Shown here: positions 16,894-24,796 of the stretch, in pieces
Position numbering within the stretch: the stretch's first letter is position 1
Layout: each line of letters opens with the position of its first letter
Assembly: GCA_035447945.1 (NCBI GenBank)
Contig: DAOTHZ010000002.1
Coordinates: forward strand, 1 to 64,000
DNA: 64,000 bases
DNA from: Syntrophomonas_B sp035447945
Lineage (GTDB): Bacteria > Bacillota > Syntrophomonadia > Syntrophomonadales > Syntrophomonadaceae
Direction of reading: 5' to 3'
The notes under the pieces: generated by a model
Database searches by the model: none
Seen by the model: only the letters and a program-made list of their open reading frames with translations
What the model was told of the DNA's origin: nothing
Program-made: the position numbers and the translations under genes

Positions 16894-17319
16894 CTAGCCG
16901 TCCAAGCCGTTTATGATATTTTTAATCCCGTGGGTAAATTCCTTTTGATTGCCTTCCCCCAGCAGATCATACAAGCGTGAATTGAAAGCGATCCCAATCT
17001 TGCTCACTTTTTCCGCAATATCACGGCCCTTGTCGGTAATAAACACCCGAATTGCACGACGGTCCTGGGAATCGAGCTTTCTGACCACCAATTCGTCTTT
17101 TTCCAGTTTATCAACAAGCACGGTCATTGAAGAACTGTCAATTAAGGTTTTGTTGCCAATTTCTTTCAGGGTCGCACCATCTTCCTCTAAAAGACTGTAA
17201 AGAATAAACGATTGCGGGATACTTACTCCATATGGATCCAACTGCTGACTCAAAGTACGATCAATTTTCTTCATGACCACCCGAAAACTAAACCCCAAAT
17301 AGCTATTCAAATCCAACAA
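16894..17319 (-). CDS. MarR-family transcriptional regulator
   Basis: 141 residues with a winged-helix domain: SFILYSLLEEDGATLKEIG, then TVLVDKLEKDELVVRKLD and the wing SQDRRAIRVFITDKG (about 82-96), all typical of MarR. The start is TTG behind AGGAGG. Its target is unknown. It is transcribed away from trpS, and a perfect 9-base-arm inverted repeat about 115 bases upstream is a candidate operator. It is isolated from speD by 219 bases that contain the speD promoter. Confidence 0.88.
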   Translation of the reverse strand: MLDLNSYLGFSFRVVMKKIDRTLSQQLDPYGVSIPQSFILYSLLEEDGATLKEIGNKTLIDSSSMTVLVDKLEKDELVVRKLDSQDRRAIRVFITDKGRDIAEKVSKIGIAFNSRLYDLLGEGNQKEFTHGIKNIINGLDG

Positions 17320-17433
17320 TTTTTTGGCCTCCTTTTATTACGTTCTGATAATTCTGAATCTTTAACCCTTTTGCAGAACACCGTGAATACAGTTTCAACC
17401 ACGGACATACTTTATTGCGGATATATTATGGAA

Positions 17434-17461
17434 ATGTATTTTAAATATTTTAAAAATACAT
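17434..17461. promoter_or_regulatory. Inverted repeat, candidate operator between marR and trpS
   Basis: ATGTATTTT and AAAATACAT form perfect 9-base arms around a 10-base AT-rich spacer. It lies in the 540-base gap 17320-17859 between divergent marR and trpS and just upstream of a possible marR -10 element (CATAAT on the minus strand). The rest of 17320-17549 is AT-rich with nothing else evident. Confidence 0.42.
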
Positions 17462-17549
17462 ACATTAATCATATTACAGAATATTTTGATTTGCAATTCA
17501 AAATCTTCTTAAATTTATATAAATGTTAATTATAACCAAACAGACGTAC

Positions 17550-17578
17550 TTGAAATCTATTCGTTTTGATGGTATTTT
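17550..17578 (+). promoter_or_regulatory. Promoter of the trpS T-box transcript
   Basis: TTGAAA (17550-17555), 17-base spacer, TATTTT (17573-17578); predicted start near 17585, just ahead of the T-box. Confidence 0.6.
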
Positions 17579-17589
17579 ATATGTCAAGT

Positions 17590-17840
17590 GCAATAAAAAA
17601 TTGCCAGCGGCGATGAAAGAGACAAGTAAGCAGTCCCAGAGCCAAAGAGAACCGGTGGTGGTGGAAATCCGGTGCTTATGAACTGCTGAATGGACTCGGG
17701 AGTTTCAGTTCCATGTGTACTGACGGTATTCCCCGTTATCGGATAGGGATTTATTCCTGCCAAGTGGGCCTTTTTGTCAATAAGGGTGGTACCGCGGATT
17801 GTTTCCGTCCCTTACGCGATGAAAGGTTTTTATTTTTGTA
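17590..17840 (+). promoter_or_regulatory. Tryptophan-specific T-box leader
   Basis: The invariant T-box AAGGGTGGTACCGCGG is at 17782-17797. Upstream, the stem I specifier loop reads CTGAATGGACTC with TGG (Trp) at 17691-17693, matching the downstream tryptophanyl-tRNA synthetase. T-boxes sense uncharged tRNA and switch between terminator and antiterminator; the T-rich run at 17827-17836 fits a terminator end. The weak part is the terminator stem, which I could not draw convincingly. Confidence 0.93.
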
Positions 17841-17859
17841 TACGGAGAGGATGATACCT

Positions 17860-18855
17860 GTGAAAAAAAGAATCCTGACTGGTGATCGGCCTACCGGCAA
17901 ACTTCACCTCGGGCATTATGTGGGCAGTCTTGCCAATCGGGTGAAACTGCAGAATGAATATGAAAGTTTTATCATCATTGCTGACGTTCAGGCACTGACA
18001 ACCAATTTCGAAAATCCTGCCAACCTGAGCCGGGATACGTTTCAAATCGCCGAAGACTATCTGGCTGTCGGTCTTAACCCTGAAATATCGACAATTTTTA
18101 TACAAAGTATGATTCCGGAGATCCATGAGCTTACCATGTACTATTCCATGTTTACTTCGGTCAATGTACTGCGGCACAATCCTACGGTCAAGACCGAAGC
18201 CCAGCAGCACGGCTTTAGCGACATGACTTATGGTTTTCTGGGTTATCCCGTCAGTCAGGCGGCTGACATCAGTATTTTCAAAGCCAACCTGGTGCCAGTG
18301 GGCGATGACCAAATTCCCCATATTGAATTAACCCGCAAGATTGTGCGTCGTTTTAATGATTTATATCAACCGGTGCTGGTGGAACCGGAAGCGCTGATCG
18401 GAGAAGTACCCCGCTTGATGGGGCTGGACGGCAAGGCCAAAATGAGCAAGAGTCTCAACAATGCGATCTATTTGAGTGACAGTGCTGCTGAAGTGGAAAG
18501 CAAGGTAAAAGACGCGGTCACTGACCCGGCCCGAATTCGCAAAACCGATCCCGGCCATCCGGACATTTGCATGGTATTTGCCTATCACAAGGTATTTAAC
18601 GGTGCAGCAACAGAAGATATTGAAAAAGCCTGCCGGCAGGGAGAAATCGGTTGCGTGCAATGCAAGAAAAAGCTCGCGGGTTGTATCAACCAGTTGCTTG
18701 AACCGATGCGGGAAAGACGCATTCAATATGAAAACAATCCGGAAAAGGTCAGTGAAATATTGCAGGAAGGCACCCGCCGGGCCCGCCTGACGGCTCACGA
18801 AACCATGCGTGAGGTGCGTGAAGCCATGCAGATTGATTATTTTGGCCCGCGATGA
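17860..18855 (+). CDS. trpS: Tryptophanyl-tRNA synthetase
   Basis: 331 residues from the GTG at 17860, 9 bases after GGAGAGG; the upstream frame lies in the T-box. It charges tRNA(Trp). Class I signatures are present: PTGKLHLGHYVGS (HIGH equivalent, about 10-22) and KMSKS within DGKAKMSKSLNNA. Length matches the bacterial enzyme. Regulation by the Trp T-box upstream fits the product. Confidence 0.97.
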   Translation: MKKRILTGDRPTGKLHLGHYVGSLANRVKLQNEYESFIIIADVQALTTNFENPANLSRDTFQIAEDYLAVGLNPEISTIFIQSMIPEIHELTMYYSMFTSVNVLRHNPTVKTEAQQHGFSDMTYGFLGYPVSQAADISIFKANLVPVGDDQIPHIELTRKIVRRFNDLYQPVLVEPEALIGEVPRLMGLDGKAKMSKSLNNAIYLSDSAAEVESKVKDAVTDPARIRKTDPGHPDICMVFAYHKVFNGAATEDIEKACRQGEIGCVQCKKKLAGCINQLLEPMRERRIQYENNPEKVSEILQEGTRRARLTAHETMREVREAMQIDYFGPR

Positions 18856-18906
18856 ATAATTCTGTCTCGTATATCTATTATCATGGCAAAGCCCGTCAGC
18901 TTAATC

Positions 18907-18937
18907 AAAAACCGGCTTGTGAAAAGCCGGTTTTTTT
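18907..18937. terminator. Bidirectional terminator between trpS and aroF
   Basis: ACCGGCTT...AAGCCGGT stem with a T-run on each strand. It serves trpS (plus) and, from the other side, aroF (minus), whose stop is 6 bases away. Confidence 0.88.
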
Positions 18938-18942
18938 ATCAT

Positions 18943-19794
18943 CTAATCAATTTTCGGGGGTGATTGCATGATTCTTTGCTCCAGTTCAGCCAGACGGCTG
19001 ATCTGTAAATACAAGCTGCGAAACTGGTCGGGAGTGAGTGATTGCTGTCCATCTGACAGCGCCGCTTCGGGATGCTGGTGCACCTCCACCAAAACGCCGT
19101 CCGCCCCGGCAGCCACGGCTGCTTTGGCCACCGGGCCCACCATTTCCACCCGACCGGTGGCATGGCTCGGATCCACCAAAATCGGCAAATGGGACAGATG
19201 CTTGATCAGAGGTACTGCGCCGATGTCAACCGTGTTGCGGGCATAGGGTTCAAAGGTTCTGATCCCACGTTCACAGAGAATTATCCTGGTGTTGCCACGG
19301 TCCAGCATATACTCCGCCGCCAGCAGCCATTCTTCGATGGTGGCTGCCAGACCACGCTTTAGCAACACCGGTTTGTCAGTCCTGCCCAATTCCTCCAGTA
19401 AGGAAAAGTTTTGCATGTTGCGGCTGCCCACCTGAAAAATGTCAATACAAGGATACAACACTTCAATATCCCTGACATCCATAACCTCCGTCAACACGGC
19501 CAGTCCGGTTGCCCGGCGGGCTTCCTCAACAATTCTTAGTCCTTCCCCGCCCAAGCCTTTAAATGAATAGGGGGACGTTCTGGGTTTAAACAAACCAGCC
19601 CGTAAAACATTCACCCCGATCGATTGCAATATTTGGGCAATCTCAATATAATCCGACTGATTCTCTACTGCGCAGGGACCGGCTATGACAGTCATGTAAC
19701 CGGCACCGATGCAGACCTTCTGCCGCGGACCGTGTATTTTTACTACGGTATCCGGTTGGCTGTGGTTGCGGGCAGCCAAGGTAAAGCTAGGCAT
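18943..19794 (-). CDS. aroF: 3-deoxy-7-phosphoheptulonate synthase (AroF, KDO8P-like class)
   Basis: 283 residues from the ATG at 19794, behind CGGAGG; the longer open frame crosses into the divergent gene. It condenses phosphoenolpyruvate and erythrose-4-phosphate, the entry to the shikimate pathway. VIAGPCAVEN, FKPRTSPYSFKG, VGSRNMQNFSLL, LLKRG and VDPSHATGR are family motifs. It lacks a fused chorismate mutase domain; a free AroH is encoded 1.4 kb away. Confidence 0.95.
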   Translation of the reverse strand: MPSFTLAARNHSQPDTVVKIHGPRQKVCIGAGYMTVIAGPCAVENQSDYIEIAQILQSIGVNVLRAGLFKPRTSPYSFKGLGGEGLRIVEEARRATGLAVLTEVMDVRDIEVLYPCIDIFQVGSRNMQNFSLLEELGRTDKPVLLKRGLAATIEEWLLAAEYMLDRGNTRIILCERGIRTFEPYARNTVDIGAVPLIKHLSHLPILVDPSHATGRVEMVGPVAKAAVAAGADGVLVEVHQHPEAALSDGQQSLTPDQFRSLYLQISRLAELEQRIMQSPPKID

Positions 19795-19959
19795 TGGTTT
19801 TCCTCCGTGTATGACGACAAAAGCAATTCCAATTTCGCCATTGATTTCATTTATAATAAGTATAGCATGAGCCAAACTGGAAATTGCTATGTAATGAAGT
19901 TTTTTTATGGGAAAATTGTTTATCGGGCAGGCCAATGCCAGCCCGGAAGGGAGATGAAA

Positions 19960-20796
19960 ATGGACAGGATGATTGATATCGCCATATGTCAGATGCAAAC
20001 CAGCCGGGATAAAGAAGTCAATCTGCGCAAGGCGGTCCAGCTGATCAAAACCGCAGCCCCCAAAGCCAGGTTGCTGGTATTGCCGGAAATCTTCAATGCT
20101 CCATATCAGACTGACCTGCTCCCCGCTTATGCCGAACCGGTACCCGGACCTACTACAAAAATGCTTTCCGATCTGGCCCGGGAGCATCGGGTTGTGTTGG
20201 TGGGCGGTTCCATTCCGGAAATCGCAGCGGACGGTAATATCTACAATACCAGTTGTGTCTTTGCAGCGGACGGGAGCATGCTCGGCTGTCATCGCAAACT
20301 TCATCTTTTTGACATCCACATCCCTGACCAGATTGTTTTCAGGGAATCAGATGTATTTACCCCGGGGGAAGACTTGCCGACCTTTATCTGTGAGGGCATG
20401 TCGTTTACGGTAATGATCTGCTACGACATAAGGTTTCCAGAACTAGCCCGCCAGGCTGCCTTGAACGGAAGCAGCCTCATTATCGTGCCGGCCGCCTTTA
20501 ACCTCACCACCGGTCCCGCCCATTGGGAAATCCTGATGCGCACCCGTGCCTTGGACAACCAGGTTTTTCTGGCCGCCGCCTCCCCGGCTCGAAACCCGGC
20601 AGCCAGCTATCAAGCCTGGGGTCATTCCTTGATCGTTGATCCGTGGGGAACCATACTGGCCGAAGCAGGAACGGGCGAGGAAATTATTTATGCCCGAATT
20701 GATCCGGCAAAACTAGCGAAAGTTCGAGCCGAACTGCCTCTGTTGCAGCATCGTCGGCCGGAATTGTATCGAAATATCAGCCGAAAGGAGTGTTGA
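19960..20796 (+). CDS. Nitrilase-superfamily amidase (omega-amidase / Nit-like)
   Basis: 278 residues. The Glu-Lys-Cys triad is visible: E43 in LPEIFN, K113 in HRKLHLFD, C154 in MICYDIRFPE. The pattern is closest to the carbon-nitrogen hydrolases that cleave omega-amides or deaminated glutathione; the exact substrate cannot be told. AAGGGAG precedes the ATG at 19960 by 6 bases; an ATG two codons earlier is possible. The next gene follows after 2 bases, so they form a pair. Confidence 0.88.
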   Translation: MDRMIDIAICQMQTSRDKEVNLRKAVQLIKTAAPKARLLVLPEIFNAPYQTDLLPAYAEPVPGPTTKMLSDLAREHRVVLVGGSIPEIAADGNIYNTSCVFAADGSMLGCHRKLHLFDIHIPDQIVFRESDVFTPGEDLPTFICEGMSFTVMICYDIRFPELARQAALNGSSLIIVPAAFNLTTGPAHWEILMRTRALDNQVFLAAASPARNPAASYQAWGHSLIVDPWGTILAEAGTGEEIIYARIDPAKLAKVRAELPLLQHRRPELYRNISRKEC

Positions 20797-20798
20797 GG

Positions 20799-21212
20799 AT
20801 GAAATTTCATACCGAATACCTATGGTTTAATACGGAAAAACGCCGCCAGTACATTTGCATAACAGAACGGGTTAGAGAGGCCTGTCAAAAAAGCGGCATT
20901 CAGGAAGGCATGATCCTCGTCAGTGCCATGCATATCAGCGCGGGGGTGTATGTCAATGACCGGGAAGACGGAATCATTCAGGATCTGGATGAAATGCTGG
21001 AGAACATTGCCCCGCTGGGCAAGGATTACCTGCACCATCGCACCGGTGAAGACAACGGGGATGCCCACCTCAAAAGCATCCTGGTTCATCACCAAATCAT
21101 CGTGCCAGTCACCGGCGGCGATCTGGACCTGGGGCCCTGGCAGGAAATCTATTACGCTGAATTTGATGGCCGGCGACGCAAGCGGGTCATTATCAAAGTC
21201 ATGGGAGAATAG
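20799..21212 (+). CDS. yjbQ: YjbQ / UPF0047 family protein
   Basis: 137 residues. HISAGVYVNDRE, DYLHHRTGEDNGDAHLKS, and the C-terminal GPWQEIYYAEFDGRRRKRV are the signature of the YjbQ family, sometimes annotated as secondary thiamine-phosphate synthase because of a weak activity; its physiological role is unsettled. AAGGAG lies 8 bases before the ATG. It ends exactly next to the convergent aroH stop with no space between. Confidence 0.92.
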   Translation: MKFHTEYLWFNTEKRRQYICITERVREACQKSGIQEGMILVSAMHISAGVYVNDREDGIIQDLDEMLENIAPLGKDYLHHRTGEDNGDAHLKSILVHHQIIVPVTGGDLDLGPWQEIYYAEFDGRRRKRVIIKVMGE

Positions 21213-21578
21213 TCAATCAGACTGCAAATCCGGTCGTAAAATTTTTGCCCCATGCAAATAAACATGCCTGACCTGCTCCTGGCTGTAATCCGTGTTCCAC
21301 AAGATCAGCACTCGTATGCATAGCGGCAGCGCCCCTTCGATCTCGATTTCCGGGAAACACATCAGCGGCACCCGGTCCCAACCAAGCTGGCGCGCTGCCC
21401 GGGCAGGAAAAACCGAATGAATGTCTGTGGTTACGGTAAACAGGACTGCAGCCAGATCCTGCACGGAAAAATCATTGGCTTGCTGCATTTGTGTCAACAA
21501 ATCGGTGGTCGCAGCAAGCACTTCCGCTTGTTGATCTGAAGCAATGGTGGTTGCGCCTCGTATTCCTCTCACTGTCAT
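21213..21578 (-). CDS. aroH: Chorismate mutase, AroH class
   Basis: 121 residues from MTVRGIRGATT, the usual start of the trimeric monofunctional enzyme; longer starts at 21605 and 21608 overlap the HutP-like stop. HSVFPARAARQLGW and RHVYLHGAKILRPDL carry the arginines that bind chorismate. It makes prephenate for phenylalanine and tyrosine. It is the last gene after larB, a membrane protein and a HutP-like gene. Confidence 0.95.
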   Translation of the reverse strand: MTVRGIRGATTIASDQQAEVLAATTDLLTQMQQANDFSVQDLAAVLFTVTTDIHSVFPARAARQLGWDRVPLMCFPEIEIEGALPLCIRVLILWNTDYSQEQVRHVYLHGAKILRPDLQSD

Positions 21579-21604
21579 AAAATTCAACCATCCTTCGCGA
21601 GTCA

Positions 21605-22021
21605 TCAAGCTACTGCCCGGTGCCCCAATCCAATCGCGACTTCATCCAGATGCAACAGACCAATACCGAAAAATATGGCTACGCTGATGTGGTCACCATG
21701 ACGGGCGATCCCTATTTTTCCACCCACATTCAATCCCAGCGCCTTGGGCATTATCTGTGCCAGCGCTTCCCGGGTCGCCCCGGCTACCGCCCCTTCGTCT
21801 GCATGAATGTCCTTAATAACCCCTTCACGCTTGGCAGCAACTACTGCCCTTTCCACAATTTTGGCGGCTGATGTGATAAATTCTCCACCATAGTCCACCG
21901 CCACTGCCCGGATCGCAAACTCCTCCAGCAACGACTTTTTAAGTATTCCTTCCTCTTGTCTGGACAAGCTCAACGACATTTTGATCGCTGCGGTTGCGAC
22001 CATCTTACTGCCAACTTCCAT
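21605..22021 (-). CDS. HutP-like protein
   Basis: 138 residues. The C-terminal HGDHISVAIFFGIGLLHLDEVAIGLGHRAV aligns by eye with the end of Bacillus HutP, the histidine-dependent RNA-binding antiterminator, and the middle contains a similar alpha/beta pattern (HADEGAVAGATREAL). Such proteins occur widely in Peptococcaceae without hut genes, as here; their RNA target is unknown. The ATG at 22021 is 8 bases after AGGGTGG. The assignment to the fold is likely; function is open. Confidence 0.72.
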   Translation of the reverse strand: MEVGSKMVATAAIKMSLSLSRQEEGILKKSLLEEFAIRAVAVDYGGEFITSAAKIVERAVVAAKREGVIKDIHADEGAVAGATREALAQIMPKALGLNVGGKIGIARHGDHISVAIFFGIGLLHLDEVAIGLGHRAVA

Positions 22022-22046
22022 CCTGCCTACCACCCTGCTTTTTTTT

Positions 22047-22526
22047 CTATTTTACTATAATTTTACCGATCATGACTATACTCTGGTTGCCGCTGAATAC
22101 CTGCCCTGGTTTTGGATAAGCCAGATTCCCGGCGGCAGTATCAATTGCAAAGGTCAGTGGCTGAGAACAATTGCGGGTATCAATTTCCACCGTATCGCCG
22201 CCATTGACCCGCAGGGTCACCTGGGACCGGGAAAAATGATAAAGGCTTTTTCCGTTGATCAAAACTTTCGCCGCCGGAGCAGACTGTGCCTGAACCAGCT
22301 TGATGGTCAGCAGCGTCTGGGCTGCGGAAAGATCATCCTCAATGGTCGTCAAATACAAATCTTGATTAGCAACCACCGGCGCTGGCAGTTCCTGTCCTTC
22401 CATCCTCTCGCTCCAGCTCATATAAAAACGTGTGGCATCATCGGTCATCAATCCCTGAGCTACCACCACCGCCACCAAACACAAGACCACCAGACGCATC
22501 AGCAAGGTCTCCGCCTTATGCAGCAT
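22047..22526 (-). CDS. Membrane-anchored protein of unknown function
   Basis: 159 residues from an ATG 9 bases after GAGGAG. An N-terminal hydrophobic helix (LLMRLVVLCLVAVVVAQGL, about 8-26) anchors an outside domain of about 130 residues with two short beta-rich segments (QVTLRVNGGDTVEIDT and GQVFSGNQSIVMIGKIIV). I do not recognise the family. It lies between larB and the HutP-like gene on the same strand and is probably co-transcribed. Confidence 0.7.
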   Translation of the reverse strand: MLHKAETLLMRLVVLCLVAVVVAQGLMTDDATRFYMSWSERMEGQELPAPVVANQDLYLTTIEDDLSAAQTLLTIKLVQAQSAPAAKVLINGKSLYHFSRSQVTLRVNGGDTVEIDTRNCSQPLTFAIDTAAGNLAYPKPGQVFSGNQSIVMIGKIIVK

Positions 22527-22624
22527 GTTGACCATCTCCTCAAGCATTTTTTCTATCATATGCCTGCCGATGGACCTTTATCCATGCATCACGAAATTCT
22601 ATTTTCCGATTTTCCGTTTTCTGC

Positions 22625-23374
22625 TCAATCTCTCGATTTGAGAATAGCCAACGCCATGGCTGCCGCTCCAAAACCGTTGTCGATGTTGACCACCGCAACC
22701 CCGCTGGCACAGCTGTTTAACATGGCCAGTAAGGGAGCCAACCCTTGAAAGCTGGCCCCATAACCGATACTGGTAGGTACTGCAATAACCGGACGGGAAG
22801 TCAGTCCGCCCACCACGCTGGCTAGGGCACCTTCCATACCAGCCACCACAATGACTGCTTGACTGGCGTTGATCATTGGCATTTTGTCAAAGAGCCGATG
22901 AATCCCTGCAACTCCGGCATCATAGATACGTTCAACTTTTACCCCCATGATCTCCAGCGTCAAGGCAGCCTCTTCTGCCACCGGCAGATCTGCGGTTCCC
23001 GCGCTAATGACCGCCACCTGCCCGGGACAGGGCAAATCCGATCTGCACAGATAAAGCAAGCGGGCAACGTCATCATACTTCACCTGGGGGATGCTTTCTC
23101 TTATTCGATGATATACGGCTTCCTCTGCCCGGGTCGCCAGCACATGATCAGATTGTTCGGCCAACCGGCCAAAGATTTGTTCAATCTGGGCCAGGCTCTT
23201 GCCGGGACAGTAAATCACTTCGGGAAAATTGTCCCGCAAGCCACGATGATGATCCAGTTTGGCAAAGCCCAACTCTTCATACGGCAGGTTTTTAAGCTTG
23301 TCATATACGTCTTCCAGGGCCAGTTCCCCCTGCTGAAGCCTGGTCAACAAACGATACAATTCTTTTTCGTTCAT
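22625..23374 (-). CDS. larB: LarB-type nickel pincer cofactor biosynthesis protein
   Basis: 249 residues. The C-terminal half is AIR-carboxylase-like: VAVISAGTADLPVAEEAA, YDAGVAGIHRL, VVAGMEGALASVVGGL and VPTSIGYG are LarB motifs. LarB carboxylates and hydrolyses nicotinic acid adenine dinucleotide, the first step to the nickel-pincer cofactor of lactate racemase. larC, larE and larA are absent from the window, so it stands alone, which is common for this gene. Confidence 0.92.
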   Translation of the reverse strand: MNEKELYRLLTRLQQGELALEDVYDKLKNLPYEELGFAKLDHHRGLRDNFPEVIYCPGKSLAQIEQIFGRLAEQSDHVLATRAEEAVYHRIRESIPQVKYDDVARLLYLCRSDLPCPGQVAVISAGTADLPVAEEAALTLEIMGVKVERIYDAGVAGIHRLFDKMPMINASQAVIVVAGMEGALASVVGGLTSRPVIAVPTSIGYGASFQGLAPLLAMLNSCASGVAVVNIDNGFGAAAMALAILKSRD

Positions 23375-23424
23375 ATTTTTCTCTTTCCGTTTTTCAACTT
23401 GTGGGACTTGTCTGGATGCAAAGC

Positions 23425-23463
23425 AAAAACCTTTTACGCTATCCTAATTAAAGCGCAAAAGGT
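23425..23463 (-). terminator. Terminator after the 2-oxoacid oxidoreductase operon
   Basis: Minus strand ACCTTTT-G-CGCT paired with AGCG-T-AAAAGGT, followed by TTTTGCTTT. Lies 44 bases past the gamma-subunit stop. Confidence 0.72.
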
Positions 23464-23506
23464 CGCTTGATTCAATCTCTTCCTTGTGGTTTGCATCGAA
23501 TATGAA

Positions 23507-24052
23507 TTACCAATGTTGCCGGGCATAGCTCACCCCAGTCAGAAAAGCTTCTTTGTTGCTCTCAATCACCGAAGGCTTTTTGCCTTTATAAATCCGCTCA
23601 AAATATTCCAGTACTTTTTCAGTTTCCACCACTTCTGTCTTCTGTAAGTAAGCCCCCAGCAAGATCATGTTGGCTCCTCGGGGGTTGGCAATATCTTCTG
23701 CAATCTGGTTGACGGGAATGGATAAAACCTCCACATCCTGCCGCTGCGGTTGGCGATCCACCAGGGATGAATTCAATACCAGCGTACCGCCGGGCTGAAT
23801 TTTTTGTTCAAACTTCTCCAGCGAAGGTCGGTTCATAATAACCGCCATCAAAGGGTTTTCGGTAATCGGCGAGCTAATTTCCTCGTCGGCGATGGTCACC
23901 AGACAGTTGGCTGTACCGCCGCGCATTTCTGCACCATAGGAGGGCACCCAGGCAACAAACTTGCCTGCTTCCATGGCAGCATAGGCCAGGAATTGCGCCA
24001 TGGACAGGACGCCCTGTCCTCCGAATCCGGCAAACAAAATTTGTTTTTCCAC
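23507..24052 (-). CDS. korC: 2-oxoacid:ferredoxin oxidoreductase, gamma subunit
   Basis: 181 residues. FAGFGGQGVLSMAQFLAYAA at the N-terminus and YGAEMRGGTANC are typical of the gamma subunit of the four-subunit kor/vor enzymes. These oxidatively decarboxylate 2-oxoglutarate or branched-chain 2-oxoacids to acyl-CoA with ferredoxin. Start is GTG directly after the beta-subunit TAA. Whether the enzyme is Kor or Vor cannot be decided here. Confidence 0.93.
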   Translation of the reverse strand: MEKQILFAGFGGQGVLSMAQFLAYAAMEAGKFVAWVPSYGAEMRGGTANCLVTIADEEISSPITENPLMAVIMNRPSLEKFEQKIQPGGTLVLNSSLVDRQPQRQDVEVLSIPVNQIAEDIANPRGANMILLGAYLQKTEVVETEKVLEYFERIYKGKKPSVIESNKEAFLTGVSYARQHW

Positions 24053-24796
24053 TTATTCCTCCTCCTTGACCTTGAATTCCCCCAGGGGATAGTAAGGAAT
24101 CATATTGTTTTCCAGCCAGGCCAGCGCATCCAGAGGACCCAGTCCCCAGTTGGTGGGACAAGTCGACAGGATTTCCACCATCGTAAACCCTAGCCCGGCC
24201 TGTTGTATCTGCAGGGCTTTTTTGATTGCTTTTTTGGTGCGCATGACATTGGCCGGATTGTGGACCGAGGTTCGGCATATATACGCCGAACCTTCGCTTT
24301 GTGCCAGCAGTTCGGCCATTTTAGCCGGGTAGCCTTCCCATTCTTTTTTACGCCCATAAGGAGAAGTGGTTGTCACCTGTCCCAACAGAGTGGTAGGTGC
24401 CATTTGCCCGCCGGTCATGCCGTAAATGGTATTGTTGACAAAGATAACGGTGATTTTCTCTGCGCGCAGCGAGGCGTGAATGATCTCGCCCATGCCGATG
24501 GAGGCCAGATCACCGTCACCCTGATAGGTAAAAACCGTTTTATCCGGCAGCAGCCGTTTAATTGCGGTGGCAATGGCCGGGGCTCTGCCATGGGCAGCTT
24601 CCAGCATGTCACAGTTGAAATAATCATAAGCCAGCACGGAACAACCGACCGGACATATTCCGATGGTTTCCTCCCGCAGCTCAAGTTCATCCAGACATTC
24701 AGCCACCAGTCGATGAATAATGCCGTGTGTGCAGCCCGGGCAATAATGAAATTTATTTTCTTTCAAACTGGCGGGGCGTTTGGCTACTACCTTCAT
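24053..24796 (-). CDS. korB: 2-oxoacid:ferredoxin oxidoreductase, beta (TPP-binding) subunit
   Basis: 247 residues. HYCPGCTHGIIHRL, the TPP motif YQGDGDLASIGMGE and NNTIYGMTGGQMAPTT identify the thiamine-diphosphate subunit. Its ATG overlaps the alpha-subunit stop (TGATG). It pairs with KorA to form the catalytic site. Confidence 0.95.
   Translation of the reverse strand: MKVVAKRPASLKENKFHYCPGCTHGIIHRLVAECLDELELREETIGICPVGCSVLAYDYFNCDMLEAAHGRAPAIATAIKRLLPDKTVFTYQGDGDLASIGMGEIIHASLRAEKITVIFVNNTIYGMTGGQMAPTTLLGQVTTTSPYGRKKEWEGYPAKMAELLAQSEGSAYICRTSVHNPANVMRTKKAIKKALQIQQAGLGFTMVEILSTCPTNWGLGPLDALAWLENNMIPYYPLGEFKVKEEE

Noticed and set aside
17590..17840. tRNA or other non-coding RNA gene before trpS
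   Set aside because: The stem-loops and the AAGGGTGGTACCGCGG box show a T-box leader instead.
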